In this document: piece by piece, positions 35,353 to 46,322 of the stretch
Layout: every line of letters starts with the position of its first letter
Position numbering within the stretch: the first letter of the stretch is position 1
Source of the DNA: an uncultured Cohaesibacter sp.
GTDB lineage: Bacteria; Pseudomonadota; Alphaproteobacteria; Rhizobiales; Cohaesibacteraceae
Length of the DNA stretch: 64,000 nucleotides
Assembly: GCF_963664735.1 (NCBI RefSeq)
Contig: NZ_OY761553.1
Span: 1 to 64,000 of the forward strand
Direction: 5' to 3'
Translations under genes and position numbers: made by a program
The notes under the pieces: generated by a model
Told to the model about the DNA's origin: nothing
Database searches by the model: none
The model's input: only the letters and a program-made list of their open reading frames with translations

Positions 35353-36300
35353 ATGAAGAAGTTTTTAATGGCCACGATCATGGGAGCAGCAGTTGCATTT
35401 GGCGCAGGTTCCGCCATGGCACAGCAAAAGGAGATCGCGGTTATCGTCAAGTCGGAAAATGCCAATTTCTGGCAAAATGTGAAGGGCGGCGCCCTTGATG
35501 CAGCCAAAGAACTCGGAGCCTATGAGGTAACGTTCCAGGGTCCTGCTGCTGAAACCGACGTGGTTGAACAGGTCAACATGGTTGAAAACGCCATCAACCG
35601 TCAGGTTGCAGGCATTGTGCTTGCTCCGTCTGATCCTGATGGCCTTGTACCAACCGTCAAGAAAGCATGGGAAAATGGCATTCCTGTCGTTATCATCGAC
35701 AGTGCTTTGACAAAAGATGCTGACAAATACTATCAGGCCTTTCTGGCAACCGATAATCGCACTGCCGGTGAATTGGCTGCTAATATGATGCTCAAGAAAC
35801 TTGATGGCAAAACAGGCAAGGTTGCCATGATGTCTTACGTTCCGGGCGTTGGTAGTTCCATCGGTCGTGATGGTGGTTTCAAAGATGTTATTGAAGCTGC
35901 AGGCAACACGGTTGTTGGTCCATTCTATTCTCAATCCGATATGGCGCAGGCTCTTAACCAGACTGTTGATGCACTTGCTTCAAATAACGATCTGATCGGT
36001 ATTTTCGGCTCCAACGAACCAACCGCAATCGGTATGGCTCGCGCCGTAAAACAGCAGGGCTATGCAGGCAAAATGGCTGTTGTCGGGTTTGATGGAGACT
36101 CCACCCTGCAATCCTTCGTTCGCGATGGAACTCTGGACGGTATTGTTGTTCAGTCTTCCCATGCTATGGGTTACAAGGGTGTGAAAACCATCGATAACCT
36201 GCTCAAAGGCAACAAGGTCGAGAAAAATATCGATACCGGTGTTGTCTATGTCACCAAAGACAACATCGATAGTGCAGAGGCCAAGGCTGTTCTTTACTAA
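35353..36300 (+). CDS. Sugar ABC transporter substrate-binding protein (RbsB type)
   Basis: A 315-residue periplasmic protein. A Sec signal peptide (KKFLMATIMGAAVAFGAGSA) ends near AMA. The mature start KEIAVIVKSENANFWQNVKG and the block APSDPDGLVPTVKKAWENGIPV match the type I sugar-binding fold. It most likely binds L-fucose. A good Shine-Dalgarno (GGGAGAGA) precedes the ATG, as expected for a highly expressed binding protein. It closes the fuc operon before an intrinsic terminator. Confidence 0.92.
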   Translation: MKKFLMATIMGAAVAFGAGSAMAQQKEIAVIVKSENANFWQNVKGGALDAAKELGAYEVTFQGPAAETDVVEQVNMVENAINRQVAGIVLAPSDPDGLVPTVKKAWENGIPVVIIDSALTKDADKYYQAFLATDNRTAGELAANMMLKKLDGKTGKVAMMSYVPGVGSSIGRDGGFKDVIEAAGNTVVGPFYSQSDMAQALNQTVDALASNNDLIGIFGSNEPTAIGMARAVKQQGYAGKMAVVGFDGDSTLQSFVRDGTLDGIVVQSSHAMGYKGVKTIDNLLKGNKVEKNIDTGVVYVTKDNIDSAEAKAVLY

Positions 36301-36384
36301 CAGTGGAGCCATGCCGCTAAGATTGGTTGCTGCGTGAAACGGCAACCTGCTGATATCTTGGTAGATGTTAGGTAACTGAATGGG

Positions 36385-36416
36385 AAAGCCACGGGTTGAT
36401 GCAATCCGTGGCTTTT
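36385..36416 (+). terminator. Intrinsic terminator of the fuc operon
   Basis: AAAGCCACGG (36385-36394) pairs with CCGTGGCTTT (36406-36415), followed by T and then CTGA; a GTTGAT...AAT loop lies between. Confidence 0.8.
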
Positions 36417-36457
36417 CTGACAATGATGTGCATTCATTGCAGGACAAATGAAAAGCG

Positions 36458-36525
36458 GGTTCATTCCTCTGCGGTGCAGGGATGAGGGACAAGAGATGAT
36501 GGTAATTCATTCTCAGGAATGAACC
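36458..36525. repeat. 11-bp inverted repeat upstream of recA
   Basis: GGTTCATTCCT (36458-36468) is the exact reverse complement of AGGAATGAACC (36515-36525). The 46-base loop contains a second small hairpin, CTGC-GGT-GCAG. It could fold in an RNA, or be two widely spaced protein sites. Confidence 0.5.
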
Positions 36526-36635
36526 TTTGCTCTCGGATGGCTGCTAAATCTGAAGGAAATTCACAGCGAATCGTTTGAGGAAATTTTCTAATCCCGCGTC
36601 TAGAAGAACTTGAAAAGGAAGAAGTTTTCCCTTCA

Positions 36636-36650
36636 GAACATGTGTGGAAC
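36636..36650 (-). promoter_or_regulatory. SOS box (LexA site) upstream of recA
   Basis: GAAC-ATGTGTG-GAAC on the + strand is GTTC-N7-GTTC on the minus strand, the LexA consensus of Alphaproteobacteria. It lies 118 bases ahead of the recA start. Confidence 0.8.
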
Positions 36651-36767
36651 AAAAGTGAATTATTTCTTTTATCTCATATGTTTATTAGGTGTCTTGAAAG
36701 ATAGAACAAAATGTGTACATTAATCATGGTTGCACAAGCGTGCTCGCTATGAAGAATGGAACTCAAA

Positions 36768-37838
36768 ATGGCACAAAATAGTCTCCGGTTGGTCGAAGGA
36801 AGCAGCATGGACAAGACAAAAGCATTGGAAGCCGCCCTATCGCAGATTGACCGCGCATTCGGCAAAGGCTCCGTGATGAAGCTGGGCCAGAGAGAAGTGG
36901 TCGAAATCGAGTCCATTCCGACTGGCTCTCTCGGGCTTGATATTGCTTTGGGTATCGGTGGTTTGCCCAAGGGGCGCATCGTTGAAGTTTACGGACCTGA
37001 ATCTTCAGGTAAAACAACGCTGGCCCTGCATGTTGTTGCAGAGTCTCAAAAGCGCGGTGGCATTTGCGCGTTTGTGGATGCTGAACATGCGCTCGACCCT
37101 ATCTATGCGCGTAAACTTGGCGTTGATATCGATAATCTTCTGATCTCTCAGCCTGACGCCGGTGAGCAAGCACTTGAGATTGCCGATACGCTGGTCCGTT
37201 CCGGAGCCGTGGACGTGTTGGTGGTCGATTCTGTTGCGGCTTTGACACCGCGCGCCGAGCTTGAAGGTGAGATGGGGGATTCACTTCCCGGTCTTCAGGC
37301 CCGATTGATGAGCCAGGCGATGCGCAAATTGGCTGGTTCAATTTCACGAACCAACTGTATGGTGATCTTCATCAACCAGATTCGTATGAAAATCGGCGTC
37401 ATGTTCGGTAGTCCCGAGACGACGACAGGTGGTAATGCTCTCAAGTTTTATGCATCTGTACGTCTGGATATTCGCCGGATTGGCTCGATCAAGGATCGCG
37501 ACGAGGTTGTTGGTAACCAGACCCGCGTTAAGGTCGTCAAGAACAAGGTGGCAGCACCATTCAAGCAGGTCGAGTTTGATATCACCTATGGTGAGGGGAT
37601 TTCCAAAACAGGCGAGCTGCTCGATTTGGGCGTTAAGGCTGGCGTCGTTGAAAAATCTGGTGCTTGGTACTCATATGACAGCCAGCGCTTGGGACAGGGT
37701 CGGGAGAATTCAAAAACCTTCCTGAAGGAAAATCCCGAGATTGCAGATGAGATAGAAATAGCTATCCGACAAAATGCGGGGCTCAATGCCGCGCTGATTG
37801 ATCAGGCTTCATCTGATGAGGATGATGTAGACGAATAG
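36768..37838 (+). CDS. recA: Recombinase RecA
   Basis: A 356-residue RecA. Walker A is GPESSGKTT, the L1 region follows [14 protein letters not shown], and L2 lies in the [23 protein letters not shown] area. It promotes strand exchange and triggers LexA self-cleavage. The start at 36768 gives an N-terminus ([16 protein letters not shown]) like those of other Rhizobiales; an ATG four codons earlier is in frame. It stands alone between intrinsic terminators and its own SOS box. The acidic C-terminal tail (SSDEDDVDE) is normal. Confidence 0.97.
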   Translation: MAQNSLRLVEGSSMDKTKALEAALSQIDRAFGKGSVMKLGQREVVEIESIPTGSLGLDIALGIGGLPKGRIVEVYGPESSGKTTLALHVVAESQKRGGICAFVDAEHALDPIYARKLGVDIDNLLISQPDAGEQALEIADTLVRSGAVDVLVVDSVAALTPRAELEGEMGDSLPGLQARLMSQAMRKLAGSISRTNCMVIFINQIRMKIGVMFGSPETTTGGNALKFYASVRLDIRRIGSIKDRDEVVGNQTRVKVVKNKVAAPFKQVEFDITYGEGISKTGELLDLGVKAGVVEKSGAWYSYDSQRLGQGRENSKTFLKENPEIADEIEIAIRQNAGLNAALIDQASSDEDDVDE

Positions 37839-38275
37839 GCTCGGATTGCAAATTTACGAAGCAGTCTTCGGTTTTGTAGAGTTTGGCTGCTTAAAAGACG
37901 TTTGCAACAATGGATAATATGGGCCACCTCTGGTGGCTCTTTTCGTTTGAATATGGATTTTATGTTTAAAAGCTTCGAAAATTCCGTTTGAAGCTGATGA
38001 TTGCTCAGGGGTTTCTGCGCAAAGTGATAGACAGGCGCTCCCTGGCTCGTTAAAACCGCCAAAGGAATATGGTGAGCTATTGCCCAAGAGAAGTTGGATT
38101 TCAAATAGTCTCGACGAAAGTCCCTATCCTGTCTCAAGGCTCTGTTGCTGCACTGGATGTGTCTGGCAGTTCGCAGAGGGGGAGGCAAGATAGTTCTGCG
38201 GCTTAGTTTGGTCGCAGGGTGTGAAATGAGCGAAAGGTTCTGAGCCCATTAGAAGGCTGGAGAAATTGGTGTGTC
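37839..38275. other. Gap between recA and alaS
   Basis: About 435 bases. It holds the recA terminator at 37921-37943. Beyond that I see no gene or strong motif; the alaS promoter is probably in the second half. Confidence 0.6.
37921..37943 (+). terminator. Intrinsic terminator of recA
   Basis: GCCACC (37923-37928) pairs with GGTGGC (37932-37937) around TCT, extended by weaker outer pairs, with TCTTTT after the stem. Confidence 0.8.
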
Positions 38276-40930
<2,655 letters not shown>

Positions 40931-41025
40931 GTCGCTATATAGCTGGTTGGAAAGGCGAGTAGACCAAACGTCTAAACTGTTTTGTTCTGCTCACAAACGC
41001 CTTGCGAAATTTTGAAGATTTTTAG

Positions 41026-41057
41026 TGCCACGCTCTTGGAGAAAGAGCGTGGCATTT
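41026..41057 (+). terminator. Intrinsic terminator of alaS
   Basis: TGCCACGCTCTT (41026-41037) pairs perfectly with AAGAGCGTGGCA (41043-41054), 5-base loop, then TTTC. Confidence 0.85.
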
Positions 41058-41181
41058 CAATATCATATTGGGTGATCACGCTAAATAATCGCGAATTCTG
41101 ATAAGTAAATTTGATATTCAACATACGGCTATATGCGTATGCGAAATTCTCGTTATTTTTCAATTGTCTCTTTAGATTTCG

Positions 41182-41218
41182 ATAATCAGATTATTGATTT
41201 GTATAAAATCATACAAAT
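41182..41218. repeat. Two adjacent palindromes in the trmJ upstream gap
   Basis: ATAATC-A-GATTAT (41182-41194) and ATTTGTAT-AAAATC-ATACAAAT (41197-41218) are both perfect inverted repeats, lying three bases apart. They may be binding sites of a repressor or overlapping promoter elements. Confidence 0.6.
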
Positions 41219-41305
41219 ATAGAGTGTATAGGATTGGAAAAGTATTGGTTGCTCTATTTACCTTGGATTACTTTTTATGTACCAATGAATTGGTCGTTCA
41301 GACCA

Positions 41306-41365
41306 GTGGCTACCTAATCACCCGCTTGCCCACCACCTTGATTGATTAGGTGGCCACACTTTTCT
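41306..41365 (+). terminator. Long stem-loop with T-run in the trmJ upstream gap
   Basis: GTGGCTACCTAATCA (41306-41320) pairs with TGATTAGGTGGCCAC (41343-41357) with one mismatch around a 22-base loop; ACTTTTCTTC follows. It looks like a terminator, yet no annotated gene ends nearby. It could end a small RNA that starts in the AT-rich stretch before it, or act as an attenuator. Confidence 0.5.
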
Positions 41366-41707
41366 TCCATATTTTCATTGTTTTCATGATCTTTACTGCC
41401 CGATTATAACTTTATAACCGGCTTTTTGAAATTACCTGAATCGTTTCTAATCATTAATAATACGCAGGTATTTTTGAGGTGCGTAAAATTTATATTGTTA
41501 AAATTGACAATTTGCGATTAGCTCCAGATCTACACGACCGTAAAACTGAAGTTCTTTTCGTGTCCCGGTTGCGGCTGCCTCACCGAATAATCAGTCTTTG
41601 TTTTACAAGGGCTTGCAATGAAGGGCGCTTTGCGCCACTACTCGCCCAGTTTTAAAATGCAAGCAAATTGCTTTGACACTGCGTTTTTCGGACAATGGAA
41701 AGAAAAA

Positions 41708-42445
41708 ATGGATCCGGTAATTATTTTGGTCGAGCCGCAATTGGGAGAAAATATAGGAATGGCGGCGCGGGCTATGGCCAATTTCGGGGTGACCGATTTG
41801 CGTCTCGTGCGCCCTCGTGATGGCTGGCCAAGCGTGAAGGCGCGCAACGCTGCCAGCCGCGCCGATCATGTTATTGGCAAGACCACGAATTTTGAAACGG
41901 TCGAGGACGCTGTGGCAGACCTCGATTTTGTCTATGCCACGACAGCCCGCCAGCGGGATATGCTCAAGCCAGTGCGCCATCCTGTTGAGGCGGCTCAGGT
42001 TATGCGTGAAACGGTGAACAAGGGCGGTAAAGTCGGTATCTTGTTCGGGCGCGAGCGATGGGGGCTCAACAACGACGAAGTTGCACTGGCAAACGAAATT
42101 CTCACACTGCCTGTTGATCCGGATTTTTCTTCCCTGAACATAGCCCAAGCCGTGTTGATCATCTGTTATGAATGGCGCATGTCCGGTTCTGATCGTGAGG
42201 CGGCACTGCCGTTTGAAACGCCGGATGTTCCGCGCGCGAGCAAGGACGATATGGTGCGCCTGTTCGAGCATCTGGAAGGTGCCCTTGATGAAGTGGGGTT
42301 TTTCCGTCCGCCAGAGAAGCGTCAGCATATGGTTCAGAATCTTCGCAATATTTTGCAAAAGGGCGATTGGGCTGAGCAGGAAGTTCGGACCTTGCGCGGT
42401 GTAATCGCTGCGCTTCAGCGTCGCCATGAGCGGCACAGCCGATAA
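41708..42445 (+). CDS. trmJ: tRNA (cytidine/uridine-2'-O-)-methyltransferase TrmJ
   Basis: A 245-residue SPOUT methyltransferase. The N-terminal knot strand VIILVEPQLGENIGMAARAM and the SAM-binding ILFGRERWGLNNDE and SSLNIAQAVLII are the family hallmarks. It methylates the 2'-OH of nucleotide 32 of some tRNAs. I chose the ATG at 41708 (GGAAAG ahead), because the protein then begins directly at the first conserved strand; another ATG at 41618 with a fair AAGGG site would add 30 unlike residues. It leads an operon with murI. Confidence 0.88.
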   Translation: MDPVIILVEPQLGENIGMAARAMANFGVTDLRLVRPRDGWPSVKARNAASRADHVIGKTTNFETVEDAVADLDFVYATTARQRDMLKPVRHPVEAAQVMRETVNKGGKVGILFGRERWGLNNDEVALANEILTLPVDPDFSSLNIAQAVLIICYEWRMSGSDREAALPFETPDVPRASKDDMVRLFEHLEGALDEVGFFRPPEKRQHMVQNLRNILQKGDWAEQEVRTLRGVIAALQRRHERHSR

Positions 42446-42477
42446 GCCTTTCAATGGTGCGCCGGATGGGGGCGAGT

Positions 42478-43356
42478 ATGGTCAGGAAAAGTGACCCCAA
42501 TATTCTTGTGTTTGATTCTGGTTTTGGCGGGCTGTCAGTCTTGGCTGCGCTAAAGGCGACTTTGCCCTATGCCAACTATCTGTTTCTGGCAGATGACGCA
42601 CGCTTTCCTTATGGTGATTTGCGTGATGATGAACTTATTGAAGGGCTCATCGAACTCATCGGCAAGACCTGTGAGCAGTATCAGCCTGATTTGCTTGTGG
42701 TGGCCTGTAATACGGCCTCTACTGTGGCCTTGAGTGCGCTGCGGGAGCGTTTTTCTTTCCCTATTGTCGGGATTGTGCCCGCGATCAAACCTGCTGCGCA
42801 TGCTACACGATCAGGCCATTTTGCGGTAGTTGCCACACCGGGTACGATTCGCAGGTCCTATACGCGAGATCTTATTCGGGACTATGCCAATGGATGCGTT
42901 GTTGATTTGGTCGCCTGCAACAGGTTGGCGCGATTGGCAGAAGATTATCTGCTTGAAGGCACCCGCAAGGAAGACGCTGTTTTTGCTGAGATCAAGTCAG
43001 TTTTTGATGGTGACCAGAATGACGATGTGGATGTCATCGTGCTTGGCTGCACCCACTATCCGCTTTTGCTGCCCATCTTGCAGTCTGTTGCGCCGCGCCC
43101 AGTGCTTTGGATAGACCCGGCTCACGCGGTTGCGCGTCGGGTCATGCATCTCTTGGAGCAGGAGTGGCAGGATTGTATCGTTGGCTTTCAGCCGGACCAA
43201 TTTGTCGAGGGGCAGCGCATCGTATTCGAGGCGACTTTGGGAAACACAGACCGATTGTCCAGAGCCTGGGCTTCTCTTTGTGAGAAAGGGGTTCAATTGA
43301 ACGCGATTTGTGAGGCAAATGCAGAATTTACGCCGGAATCTGCCGATTCAATTTGA
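42478..43356 (+). CDS. murI: Glutamate racemase
   Basis: A 292-residue racemase. Conserved runs are VFDSGFGGLSVLAAL, the two catalytic cysteines in VVACNTASTVAL and VLGCTHYPLLL, and DDARFPYG. It supplies D-glutamate for peptidoglycan. The ATG at 42478 has GGGGGCGAG immediately ahead; the first in-frame ATG at 42454 has no such site. It follows trmJ in the same direction. Confidence 0.95.
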   Translation: MVRKSDPNILVFDSGFGGLSVLAALKATLPYANYLFLADDARFPYGDLRDDELIEGLIELIGKTCEQYQPDLLVVACNTASTVALSALRERFSFPIVGIVPAIKPAAHATRSGHFAVVATPGTIRRSYTRDLIRDYANGCVVDLVACNRLARLAEDYLLEGTRKEDAVFAEIKSVFDGDQNDDVDVIVLGCTHYPLLLPILQSVAPRPVLWIDPAHAVARRVMHLLEQEWQDCIVGFQPDQFVEGQRIVFEATLGNTDRLSRAWASLCEKGVQLNAICEANAEFTPESADSI

Positions 43357-43396
43357 CTTGGCAGGGGAAAGGCTCTAAACACCACCCAATCTCTGC

Positions 43397-43423
43397 GGGG
43401 CCGTGATGGCCCCCTTTGATTTT
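43397..43423 (+). terminator. Intrinsic terminator of murI
   Basis: GGGGCC pairs with GGCCCC (43397-43402 / 43408-43413), loop GTGAT, then a T-rich tail. Confidence 0.75.
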
Positions 43424-43536
43424 AACGCACCCGTGAAGACGAAGGGGCGCATCCTTTGTCTTCTGTCGGATCACTCTTTGCAGTTGATCTCAGGAGGGGC
43501 GCGTTTTCTTAAAAACTTGAAAAAGGAAACACGCGA

Positions 43537-44154
43537 ATGTCCAAGCGCCATTCTCAGAAGTATAAAATCGACCGCCGTATGGGCGAAAATATCTGGGGTC
43601 GTCCTAAGTCCCCGGTTAACCGCCGCGAATATGCTCCTGGCCAGCATGGTCAGCGCCGCAAAGGCAAGCTCTCTGACTTCGGTCTGCAGCTGCGTGCAAA
43701 ACAGAAGCTGAAAGGCTACTACGGCAACATCTCCGAGAAACACTTCCTGCGCATCTACAAGGAAGCAAACCGTCTGAAAGGCGATACCTCGGAAAACCTG
43801 ATCGGTCTGTTGGAGTCCCGTCTGGACGCCATCGTTTACCGCGCAAAATTTGTTGCTACCGTGTTCGCTGCTCGTCAGTTCGTAAACCATGGTCATGTCA
43901 AAGTGAACGGCCAGCGCGTCAACATTCCTTCCTATCGTTGTAAGGTTGGTGATGTGATTGAAGTGCGCGATCGTTCCAAACAGCTTGCTGTCGTTCTTGA
44001 AGCTACCCAGCTGGCTGAGCGTGATGTTCCTGACTACATCGAAGCTGACCACAACAAGATGACCGCTACCTTCAAGAATCTGCCACAGCTGGCTGACGTT
44101 CCATATCCTGTTGTTATGGAACCGAACCTCGTGGTCGAATATTATTCCCGTTAA
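43537..44154 (+). CDS. rpsD: 30S ribosomal protein S4
   Basis: A 205-residue primary rRNA-binding protein. The N-terminus shows [20 protein letters not shown] and [20 protein letters not shown]; the S4 RNA-binding domain lies near residues 95-160 ([28 protein letters not shown]). It organises the 16S rRNA body and in many bacteria regulates its own translation. In this genome it stands alone, with GGAAAC-type ribosome-binding sequence ahead and its own terminator. Confidence 0.97.
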   Translation: MSKRHSQKYKIDRRMGENIWGRPKSPVNRREYAPGQHGQRRKGKLSDFGLQLRAKQKLKGYYGNISEKHFLRIYKEANRLKGDTSENLIGLLESRLDAIVYRAKFVATVFAARQFVNHGHVKVNGQRVNIPSYRCKVGDVIEVRDRSKQLAVVLEATQLAERDVPDYIEADHNKMTATFKNLPQLADVPYPVVMEPNLVVEYYSR

Positions 44155-44183
44155 GGGAAGCGGAATTTACGCGAGTTTTGCAG

Positions 44184-44209
44184 AAGGCTGTCCCATGTGG
44201 CAGCCTTTT
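44184..44209 (+). terminator. Intrinsic terminator of rpsD
   Basis: AAGGCTG (44184-44190) pairs with CAGCCTT (44201-44207) around a 10-base loop, followed by TTG. Confidence 0.75.
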
Positions 44210-44310
44210 GTCGTTTTGGGTTGGCGCTTTGAAAAAATGCAAAGCACAGTGTTGAGCTTGCAGTCTGCCTTTGCTAATGCAGTGACCAGATTTGACCGGG
44301 AAATATTACC

Positions 44311-45279
44311 ATGAGCGATCCTTTGATTGGCGCTGCTGTGCCAGCCGAGAATGAACCAGTTTTGCAGACGGATGAAGACGATCTTTGTCATCCAATGTTC
44401 CGCAATGCGCCCAGTTCTGTATCCTTTAAAAAGCTTCGCAAGCGGCTGCTGCGGAATGTGCGGGCGGCTATCGAAGACTATAATATGCAGACAAAGGGCC
44501 AGAAGTGGCTTGTGTGTCTTTCCGGCGGCAAGGATTCTTACGGTCTGTTGGCTGTGCTTCTGGATTTGAAGTGGCGCGGTTTGCTTGATGCCGAGTTGCT
44601 GGCCTGCAATCTTGATCAGGCGCAACCGGGTTTTCCGGCAGATGTGTTGCCCCGCTTTTTCGAGGAACATGATATCCCGCATCATATTGAACGGCAGGAT
44701 ACCTATTCCATCGTCAAGGACAAGATCCCGGAGGGGAACACCTATTGCTCCCTGTGTTCACGCCTGCGGCGCGGCAATCTCTATCGCATCGCGAGAGAAC
44801 ATGGGTGTGATGCGGTCATTCTTGGGCATCACCGTGATGACATATTGGAAACCTTCTTCCTCAATCTGCTGCATGGTGGGCGTCTTGCGACCATGCCGCC
44901 CAAGCTGAAGAATGAAGAAGGCGATCTGATGCTCTTCCGTCCGCTTGCCTATTGCGAAGAAAGGGACTTGGCCAAATTCGCCGAACTGATGCAGTTTCCC
45001 ATCGTGCCATGCGGGCTTTGTGGTTCTCAGGACAATATGCAGCGTCAGGAAGTCAAGGCCATGCTGCGGGGCTTTGAGGCGCAACATAAAGGGCGCACGC
45101 AGGTCATGTTCCGCGCGCTGTCTAACATTCGTCCGTCACATATGCTTGATACCAAGCTGTTCGATTTCAAGGGATTATCACTTGAGGATGACAGGGCAGG
45201 GGATGATAGCGATGATGCTGAAGGCTGCGCTGCTGTATCTGCTTTGTCGCGGAATTTCCTGACGATGCACGAAGAATAG
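44311..45279 (+). CDS. ttcA: tRNA 2-thiocytidine biosynthesis protein TtcA
   Basis: A 322-residue ATP-pyrophosphatase-family enzyme. The PP-loop [10 protein letters not shown] near residue 72 and the cysteine pairs [10 protein letters not shown] and [13 protein letters not shown], which hold the iron-sulfur cluster, are diagnostic. It adds sulfur to cytidine 32 of some tRNAs. The C-terminal ~30 residues are acidic and unlike E. coli TtcA but fit the alphaproteobacterial group. It is followed by a two-way terminator. Confidence 0.93.
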   Translation: MSDPLIGAAVPAENEPVLQTDEDDLCHPMFRNAPSSVSFKKLRKRLLRNVRAAIEDYNMQTKGQKWLVCLSGGKDSYGLLAVLLDLKWRGLLDAELLACNLDQAQPGFPADVLPRFFEEHDIPHHIERQDTYSIVKDKIPEGNTYCSLCSRLRRGNLYRIAREHGCDAVILGHHRDDILETFFLNLLHGGRLATMPPKLKNEEGDLMLFRPLAYCEERDLAKFAELMQFPIVPCGLCGSQDNMQRQEVKAMLRGFEAQHKGRTQVMFRALSNIRPSHMLDTKLFDFKGLSLEDDRAGDDSDDAEGCAAVSALSRNFLTMHEE

Positions 45280-45346
45280 CGGGCGTTGAATCTGTTTCTG
45301 AAAATATGATCAGAAGGGATTCTTGCCAAATGGAATTTCAAAATGA

Positions 45347-45374
45347 AAAACCCGGATTGGTTGATCCGGGTTTT
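45347..45374. terminator. Bidirectional terminator between ttcA and grxD
   Basis: AAAACCCGGAT (45347-45357) pairs perfectly with ATCCGGGTTTT (45364-45374) around TGGTTG, flanked by A's and T's, serving two convergent genes. Confidence 0.85.
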
Positions 45375-45467
45375 CTTGAATCATTTTATGAAGAAATGCT
45401 CTTAAGAGATTCTGTTGACTCACTATTCTTGAATATATGAATATTCACGATGAGCGAGCCCAAAAGC

Positions 45468-45788
45468 TCAGGCTACCGTCTTTTTGCCAAGCATTTCCTG
45501 CAGTTCCTGACTTTGGAACATTTCGCGGATGATGTCACAGCCGCCAACAAACTCACCTTTTACATAGAGCTGGGGAATGGTTGGCCAGTTGGAATAATCC
45601 TTGATGCCCTGACGCAGATCGTCATTTTCCAGCACGTTTATGCCTTTATATGGCACGTCGAGATAATCCAGAATCTGAACGACCTGACCGGAAAAACCGC
45701 ACTGTGGGAATGTTGGCGTGCCTTTCATGAAAAGCACGACTTCGTTGGATTTAACTTCGTTGTCAATCCAATCCTGAATTTCGCTCAT
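45468..45788 (-). CDS. grxD: Monothiol glutaredoxin (Grx4 type)
   Basis: A 106-residue glutaredoxin with the single-cysteine CGFS active site at residue 30 ([15 protein letters not shown]) and the later [16 protein letters not shown]. It carries iron-sulfur clusters and works with BolA proteins; here a BolA-family gene lies 85 bases upstream in the same direction, which is a familiar pair. Confidence 0.95.
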   Translation of the reverse strand: MSEIQDWIDNEVKSNEVVLFMKGTPTFPQCGFSGQVVQILDYLDVPYKGINVLENDDLRQGIKDYSNWPTIPQLYVKGEFVGGCDIIREMFQSQELQEMLGKKTVA

Positions 45789-45873
45789 ATGTCTGTCCTT
45801 CGAACTTTACGGTTTACACCATGTCCCATGCGCATCATGGGAGGGTGTGTGAAAGGTCAGATGGTGCGTTTTA

Positions 45874-46113
45874 CTACTCGGTTTCTGGCACTGATGTTTG
45901 CAGAGCCAGAGCGTGCAATTCGCCACCCATGTTGCCTTTCAGCGCTTCGTAGACCAACTGATGTTGTTGAACGCGAGATTTGCCTCGAAAGCTTTCTGAG
46001 ACAACCTCGGCGGCGAAATGATCGCCATCTCCGGCAAGATCGCGGATAACGACCTTTGCGTCAGGAAGTGCATCTCTGATTAGAGTTTCAATTTCACTCG
46101 CGTCCATAGGCAT
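45874..46113 (-). CDS. bolA: BolA-family protein
   Basis: A 79-residue BolA-fold protein. The core DHFAAEVVSESFRGKSRVQQHQLVYEAL includes the conserved His of the cluster-binding site. The start at 46113 has GAGGAG seven bases ahead and gives the usual small-BolA length; a longer frame adds 16 residues. BolA and CGFS glutaredoxin form a [2Fe-2S]-bridged complex that senses iron. Confidence 0.88.
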   Translation of the reverse strand: MPMDASEIETLIRDALPDAKVVIRDLAGDGDHFAAEVVSESFRGKSRVQQHQLVYEALKGNMGGELHALALQTSVPETE

Positions 46114-46257
46114 TCTGGTCTCCTCGTGGGACATATTGGCAGAGAAGAAAGAAATACGCAATTACTCGTATCTCCGCTTCAGATAATTCTTTGGATCATC
46201 CGCGACCTGTTTTTTGCACCATGATCCTCTATCCAAACGTCCACTGTCAGAAGGGGT

Positions 46258-46313
46258 CTGGTCAAGTTGAAAATTCGGACAATCACCAGTCTAAACCTTG
46301 TGCACTTGACCAG
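46258..46313 (-). other. Inverted repeat downstream of purL
   Basis: CTGGTCAAGT (46258-46267) is the exact reverse complement of ACTTGACCAG (46304-46313), with a 36-base loop. It lies directly after the purL stop and may act in 3'-end formation, though no T-run is present. Confidence 0.45.
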
Positions 46314-46322
46314 CACCAGACA

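Larger units (their letters stand above)
36301..36767. other. Gap between the fuc operon and recA
   Basis: About 465 bases without a gene. It holds the fuc terminator, an 11-base inverted repeat (36458-36468 and 36515-36525), the SOS box at 36636 and the recA promoter region. The 36660-36720 part is AT-rich. Confidence 0.7.
40931..41707. other. Gene-free AT-rich gap between alaS and trmJ with strong secondary structures
   Basis: About 700-780 bases with no reliable coding region on either strand (the minus-strand frame at 40972-41163 looks random). It contains the alaS terminator, two palindromes at 41182-41218 and a long hairpin at 41306-41357. The rest is AT-rich with no obvious gene. Confidence 0.7.

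Noticed and set aside
40931-41617. tRNA or ribosomal RNA genes in the large gaps
   Set aside because: None of the gaps shows cloverleaf-compatible sequence or conserved rRNA stretches.
41618-41707. Earlier start for trmJ
   Set aside because: The added 30 residues resemble nothing in the family, though the AAGGG site makes this start possible.
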